Assembly (NCBI RefSeq): GCF_002892835.1
Contig: NZ_PJMB01000003.1
Coordinates: 310,001 to 374,000, forward strand
Direction: 5' to 3'
DNA length: 64,000 nt
Origin: Arthrobacter sp. AFG7.2
GTDB taxonomy: Bacteria; Actinomycetota; Actinomycetes; Actinomycetales; Micrococcaceae
Shown here: in pieces, positions 60,989-64,000 of the stretch
How the letters are laid out: each line of letters opens with the position of its first letter
Numbering within the stretch: position 1 is the stretch's first letter
The notes under the pieces: generated by a model
The model's input: only the letters and a program-made list of their open reading frames with translations
Told to the model about the DNA's origin: nothing
Database searches by the model: none
Program-made: the position numbers and the translations under genes

Positions 60989-61016
60989 GAAGCCCCCGGC
61001 CCCGGCCGGGGGCTTC
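60989..61016. terminator. Bidirectional terminator hairpin between clgR and the MarR gene
   Basis: GAAGCCCCCGGCC (60989-61001) is the reverse complement of 61004-61016, a 13-bp GC-rich stem between convergent genes. T-runs are short, so termination rests on the strong stem. Confidence 0.7.
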
Positions 61017-61028
61017 ACTGCGTTCCGG

Positions 61029-61550
61029 CTACGTACCTTCCGCCGTGTCCTCTTTCGGGAATCCGTCGCGTTCGTACGTGGCGTTGAGTTTGGCCATGGA
61101 GCGGGCCAGTTCCTCCAACTCTTCGACCGGCCATTCGCCAAGGCGTTCACGGAACACCTGACGGCGGGCATCCTGGACCTGGTGCATCTTCTCCTCGCCC
61201 TTGGGCGTCAGTCTGATCGCCTGGGCCCGCCCATCCGAGGGATCGGCCTCCTTGGACACGAGCCCGAGGCTTTCCAGGAATGCGATCTGGCGGCTGACGG
61301 ACGGCTTTCCGACCCCGATATTCATTGCCAGATCAGTGAGCCGGATGGGACCCTCCCGTCGGATGACCGCCATCAGGCCATATGCTGCGGGTTCCATGTC
61401 CGGGTGGACCTGGCGGGAGAGCTGGTTGGAGATTGACCGTGCGCGCCGCCAGAAAAGGCTGATCTGGTGTTCCACGTTCTGCACCGCGGCGTCCACTGTC
61501 TCTTCGTCACGGCGCCCCGCCAAAGAGGGGTCGCCAGGGGAGTTGCTCAT
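61029..61550 (-). CDS. MarR-family transcriptional regulator
   Basis: A 173-residue winged-helix protein: helices YGLMAVIRREGPIRLTDLAMNIGVGKPSVSRQIAFLESLGLVSKEADPSDGRAQAIRLTPKG form the DNA-binding wing of MarR proteins. The start at 61550 follows TAGAAT (61563-61558) by seven bases, so the mRNA is nearly leaderless. Divergent from the DUF3046 gene. Ligand unknown. Confidence 0.88.
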   Translation of the reverse strand: MSNSPGDPSLAGRRDEETVDAAVQNVEHQISLFWRRARSISNQLSRQVHPDMEPAAYGLMAVIRREGPIRLTDLAMNIGVGKPSVSRQIAFLESLGLVSKEADPSDGRAQAIRLTPKGEEKMHQVQDARRQVFRERLGEWPVEELEELARSMAKLNATYERDGFPKEDTAEGT

Positions 61551-61591
61551 GGCAACAATTCTAGGGTGCGGGATCATGAGAGACTTTTCTC

Positions 61592-61816
61592 GTGCGAATC
61601 AGCGATTATTGGCGGCTCATGGACGACGAATTCGGCGCCGGGTACTCGCGGGTCCTCAGCAGCAGCCTGGTTCTGGCAGGTGTGGGCGGGCGCACTGCGG
61701 ACCAGGCCCTTGCTGCCGGCATCGAGCCCCGACGGGTGTGGCTGGCCGTGTGCGATGTGCAGGACGTTCCGCCGGAGCGCCGGCTGGGCCGCGACGTCAA
61801 GCCCCGCGCCGACTAG
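61592..61816 (+). CDS. DUF3046 small protein
   Basis: A 74-residue protein, MRISDYWRLMDDEFGAGYSRVL..VWLAVCDVQDVPPERRLG, matching DUF3046, a small family conserved just upstream of recA in actinobacteria. GTG start; GAGACT stands six bases upstream. Function unknown. Confidence 0.85.
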   Translation: MRISDYWRLMDDEFGAGYSRVLSSSLVLAGVGGRTADQALAAGIEPRRVWLAVCDVQDVPPERRLGRDVKPRAD

Positions 61817-61846
61817 CCTGCATCCCTGACACGCCGCGCGATTGTT

Positions 61847-61860
61847 CGAATACCTGTTCG
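61847..61860. promoter_or_regulatory. LexA (SOS) box of recA, CGAATACCTGTTCG
   Basis: Matches the SOS box with CGAA and GTTCG arms. It overlaps the likely -35 region of a promoter whose -10 is TATGCT at 61869-61874. LexA would block recA here. A leader of about 125 bases follows. Confidence 0.85.
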
Positions 61861-62005
61861 GATAAAGCTATGCTTTTCCTAGCGGGTTTTCCACATAGCC
61901 GCCCTCATCCGGCCGGAATGTCAGTGGGTCCCATTAGCGTCAGAGATGACCAAGAAGCGGCCGCTGAGGCCACTCCAAAGCGAGAAAGCATTAGAGGTGT
62001 GAACC

Positions 62006-63061
62006 ATGGCGGCAGCCCCGGATCGTGCAAAAGCGCTCGAAGCAGCGCTGGCCCAGATCGACAAGCAGTTCGGTAAAGGCTCGGTCATGCGGCTCGGGGA
62101 CGAAGTCCGCGCCCCGATCGAAGTCATTCCTACCGGATCCATTGCGTTGGACGTGGCCCTGGGAATTGGCGGCCTGCCCCGTGGCCGCGTTGTTGAAATT
62201 TATGGGCCGGAGTCCTCCGGTAAGACCACCGTGGCCCTCCACGCCGTGGCCAATGCCCAGCGCCTGGGCGGCATCGCCGCCTTCATCGACGCCGAGCACG
62301 CCCTCGATCCGGAGTACGCTGCCAAGCTCGGTGTGGACACGGATGCGCTCCTGGTCTCCCAGCCGGACACCGGTGAGCAGGCCCTGGAAATCATGGACAT
62401 GCTGGTTGGTTCAGGCTCCCTGGACGTCATCGTGATCGACTCCGTTGCAGCGCTGGTGCCGCGCGCCGAAATCGAAGGCGACATGGGCGACAGCCACGTG
62501 GGTCTGCAGGCCCGCCTCATGAGCCAGGCCCTGCGTAAGATTACCGGCCGACTGAGCCAGACCAAGACCACCGCGATCTTCATCAACCAGCTCCGCGAAA
62601 AGATCGGCGTCTTCTTCGGCTCACCGGAAACCACCACGGGCGGTAAGGCACTGAAGTTCTACGCCTCCATCCGTATCGACGTGCGGCGCATCCAGACCCT
62701 GAAGGAAGGCGCCGATTCGGTCGGCAACCGGACCAAGGCGAAGATCGTTAAGAACAAGATGGCCCCGCCCTTCAAGGTGGCCGAATTCGACATCATCTAC
62801 GGCCAGGGCATCTCCCGCGAGGGCGGCATCATTGACATGGGCGTGGAGCACGGGATCATCAAGAAGTCCGGCTCGTGGTTCACCTATGACGGCGACCAGC
62901 TCGGCCAGGGCATGGAGAACTCGCGCCGGTTCCTCCGGGATAATCCTGAGCTTGCTGCCGAACTCGAACGTCTGATCAAGGAAAAGCTCGGCGTGGGCGT
63001 CAAGCCGGCAGAGCCGGAGTCCAAAGACTCGCCGAAGCTCAAGGCCGTCGACGGGTTCTAG
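62006..63061 (+). CDS. recA: Recombinase RecA
   Basis: A 351-residue recombinase: Walker [10 protein letters not shown] (residues 67-75), [41 protein letters not shown] (Walker B, loop 1), [29 protein letters not shown]. It coats single-stranded DNA, pairs homologues and triggers LexA cleavage. No intein. recX follows after three bases. Confidence 0.98.
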   Translation: MAAAPDRAKALEAALAQIDKQFGKGSVMRLGDEVRAPIEVIPTGSIALDVALGIGGLPRGRVVEIYGPESSGKTTVALHAVANAQRLGGIAAFIDAEHALDPEYAAKLGVDTDALLVSQPDTGEQALEIMDMLVGSGSLDVIVIDSVAALVPRAEIEGDMGDSHVGLQARLMSQALRKITGRLSQTKTTAIFINQLREKIGVFFGSPETTTGGKALKFYASIRIDVRRIQTLKEGADSVGNRTKAKIVKNKMAPPFKVAEFDIIYGQGISREGGIIDMGVEHGIIKKSGSWFTYDGDQLGQGMENSRRFLRDNPELAAELERLIKEKLGVGVKPAEPESKDSPKLKAVDGF

Positions 63062-63064
63062 GCG

Positions 63065-63703
63065 TTGAGCAGTACTGAAAGTGCGCGTCCCCGCCGGGCC
63101 AGGACCGGCGGGCGGCGCGCTGCTTCATATACGGATGACTTCCAGGACGGTCCGGATCAGGATTCGCCGGTTGCCGGTGACGCTGAAGCGGATCCTGTAT
63201 CGGTCGCCCAGGCCATCGTGTACCGGCAGCTGGCAGCATCGGCGAAAAGCCGGCTTCAGCTTGCCCGCAAACTTGCCGAGCGGAACATACCGGAGCACGT
63301 CGCAGAGGCGGTACTGGACAAGTTCCAGGAAGCGCGGCTCATTGACGACGCCGAATTCGCCGATATGTGGGTGCGAAGCCGGTCGCAGTCCAGGAAGCTG
63401 GCCAAGGGCGCACTACGACGGGAACTCGCCGAGAAGGGCGTCGATCAGGAAACCGCCGCCGCAGCCCTGGAGCAGCTCTCCGACGCTGACGAGGAGGCTG
63501 CCGCGCGAGGCTTGGTGGAGCGGAAGCTGCGTCCCGGAACAGACCTTGGGGACAGGCCGGACCGCGACAAAACCGTACGCCGGCTGGCGTCCATGCTGGC
63601 CCGCAAGGGCTACCAGCCGTCCCTGGCTTTTCGCATTGTCAATGAAGTCCTTGATGCCCACGCTGCTCCCGACACCGACGAGTCCCCCAACGGGTACCCT
63701 TAA
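63065..63703 (+). CDS. recX: RecA regulator RecX
   Basis: A 212-residue helical-repeat protein: LAASAKSRLQLARKLAERNIPEHVAEAVLDKFQEARLIDDAEFADMWVRSR fits RecX repeat 1, with further repeats up to LASMLARKGYQPSLAFRIVNEVL. It limits RecA filaments. TTG start four bases after the recA stop, so translation depends on coupling. The N-terminal 45 residues are polar and variable. Confidence 0.92.
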   Translation: MSSTESARPRRARTGGRRAASYTDDFQDGPDQDSPVAGDAEADPVSVAQAIVYRQLAASAKSRLQLARKLAERNIPEHVAEAVLDKFQEARLIDDAEFADMWVRSRSQSRKLAKGALRRELAEKGVDQETAAAALEQLSDADEEAAARGLVERKLRPGTDLGDRPDRDKTVRRLASMLARKGYQPSLAFRIVNEVLDAHAAPDTDESPNGYP

Positions 63704-63706
63704 CAG

Positions 63707-64000
63707 GTGAGTTTTACCATCCCTTCCCCCCTTTCCGGTACCAGCCCCTCCGCAGACGCCGCTGCAGCCCCGCGGGCCGCCGCACAGACGTCCCGGACGT
63801 ATCAGGTGCGGACATTTGGCTGCCAGATGAACGTCCATGACTCAGAGCGCATGGCGGGAATGCTGGAAGACGCAGGGTATGTGCCGGCTGAGGGTGAGCA
63901 GGCCGACGTCGTGGTGTTCAACACGTGCGCGGTCCGGGAGAACGCCGACAACAAGCTCTACGGCAACCTGGGAATGCTGGCTCCCGTCAAGGCGGCCAAT
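63707..64000 (+). CDS. miaB: tRNA-2-methylthio-N6-dimethylallyladenosine synthase, N-terminal part
   Basis: The first 98 residues are in the window. After a variable 33-residue tail, [28 protein letters not shown] and [22 protein letters not shown] match the MTTase (UPF0004) domain with its conserved Cys residues; the radical-SAM and TRAM domains lie beyond base 64000. GTG start at 63707, three bases after the recX stop. Confidence 0.93.
   Translation, partial: MSFTIPSPLSGTSPSADAAAAPRAAAQTSRTYQVRTFGCQMNVHDSERMAGMLEDAGYVPAEGEQADVVVFNTCAVRENADNKLYGNLGMLAPVKAAN

Overview
The window reads as one contiguous piece of a high-GC actinobacterial chromosome. Gene content and order fit the Micrococcaceae, most likely an Arthrobacter or Pseudarthrobacter relative: dapB ... 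dapA - rnj - ftsK - pgsA - cinA - clgR - DUF3046 - recA - recX - miaB is a known actinobacterial core order. I see no tRNA, rRNA, CRISPR array, insertion sequence or phage gene. The genus is an inference from order and protein likeness; no search was run.

Layout. (1) 1-7198: a sugar-uptake operon on the minus strand (Tat-type lipoprotein binding protein, two permeases, ATPase, a GH63-type glucosylglycerate hydrolase and the start of a Gfo/Idh/MocA oxidoreductase), divergent from a ROK-family regulator. (2) 7302-18398: housekeeping and stress genes: ferritin, a paired SMR exporter behind a guanidine-III riboswitch, a small kinase, an aldo/keto reductase, a metallo-beta-lactamase-fold hydrolase, a DEAD-box helicase with a long leader, a methyltransferase, two MFS transporters and trmB. 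(3) 18460-24434: a WXG100-like large protein with a small partner, a DUF1206 membrane protein, an ECF sigma/anti-sigma pair divergent from a secreted-repeat lipoprotein (matching GAAC-N17-CGTC promoters on both sides) and a DUF4287/DUF5655 protein. (4) 24447-37650: a carbohydrate locus with GH31 alpha-xylosidase, GH42 beta-galactosidase, GH3 beta-glucosidase, an LplABC-type importer without its own ATPase, a LacI regulator and an aldo/keto reductase. These activities together would take apart galactosylated xyloglucan oligosaccharides. (5) 37686-44213: a DMP19-like protein, a SWIM-SNF2 helicase and a DUF222/HNH protein. (6) 44297-50290: molybdenum cofactor genes (moaA-moaD facing a membrane-anchored molybdo-oxidoreductase, moeA, moaC, mog, moaE). 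(7) 50400-64000: the core run with lysine biosynthesis, RNase J, FtsK, PgsA, CinA, ClgR, RecA and RecX, ending inside miaB.

Regulation that can be read directly: a guanidine-III aptamer at 7930-7970; LexA-type boxes before recA and before a short DUF222-like fragment; ECF promoters; two copies of an 11-base operator-like motif between the GH3 gene and the Lpl importer; and many starts placed exactly 6-7 bases after a TANNNT -10 element, which means leaderless mRNAs. Function statements rest on motif and family recognition by eye.
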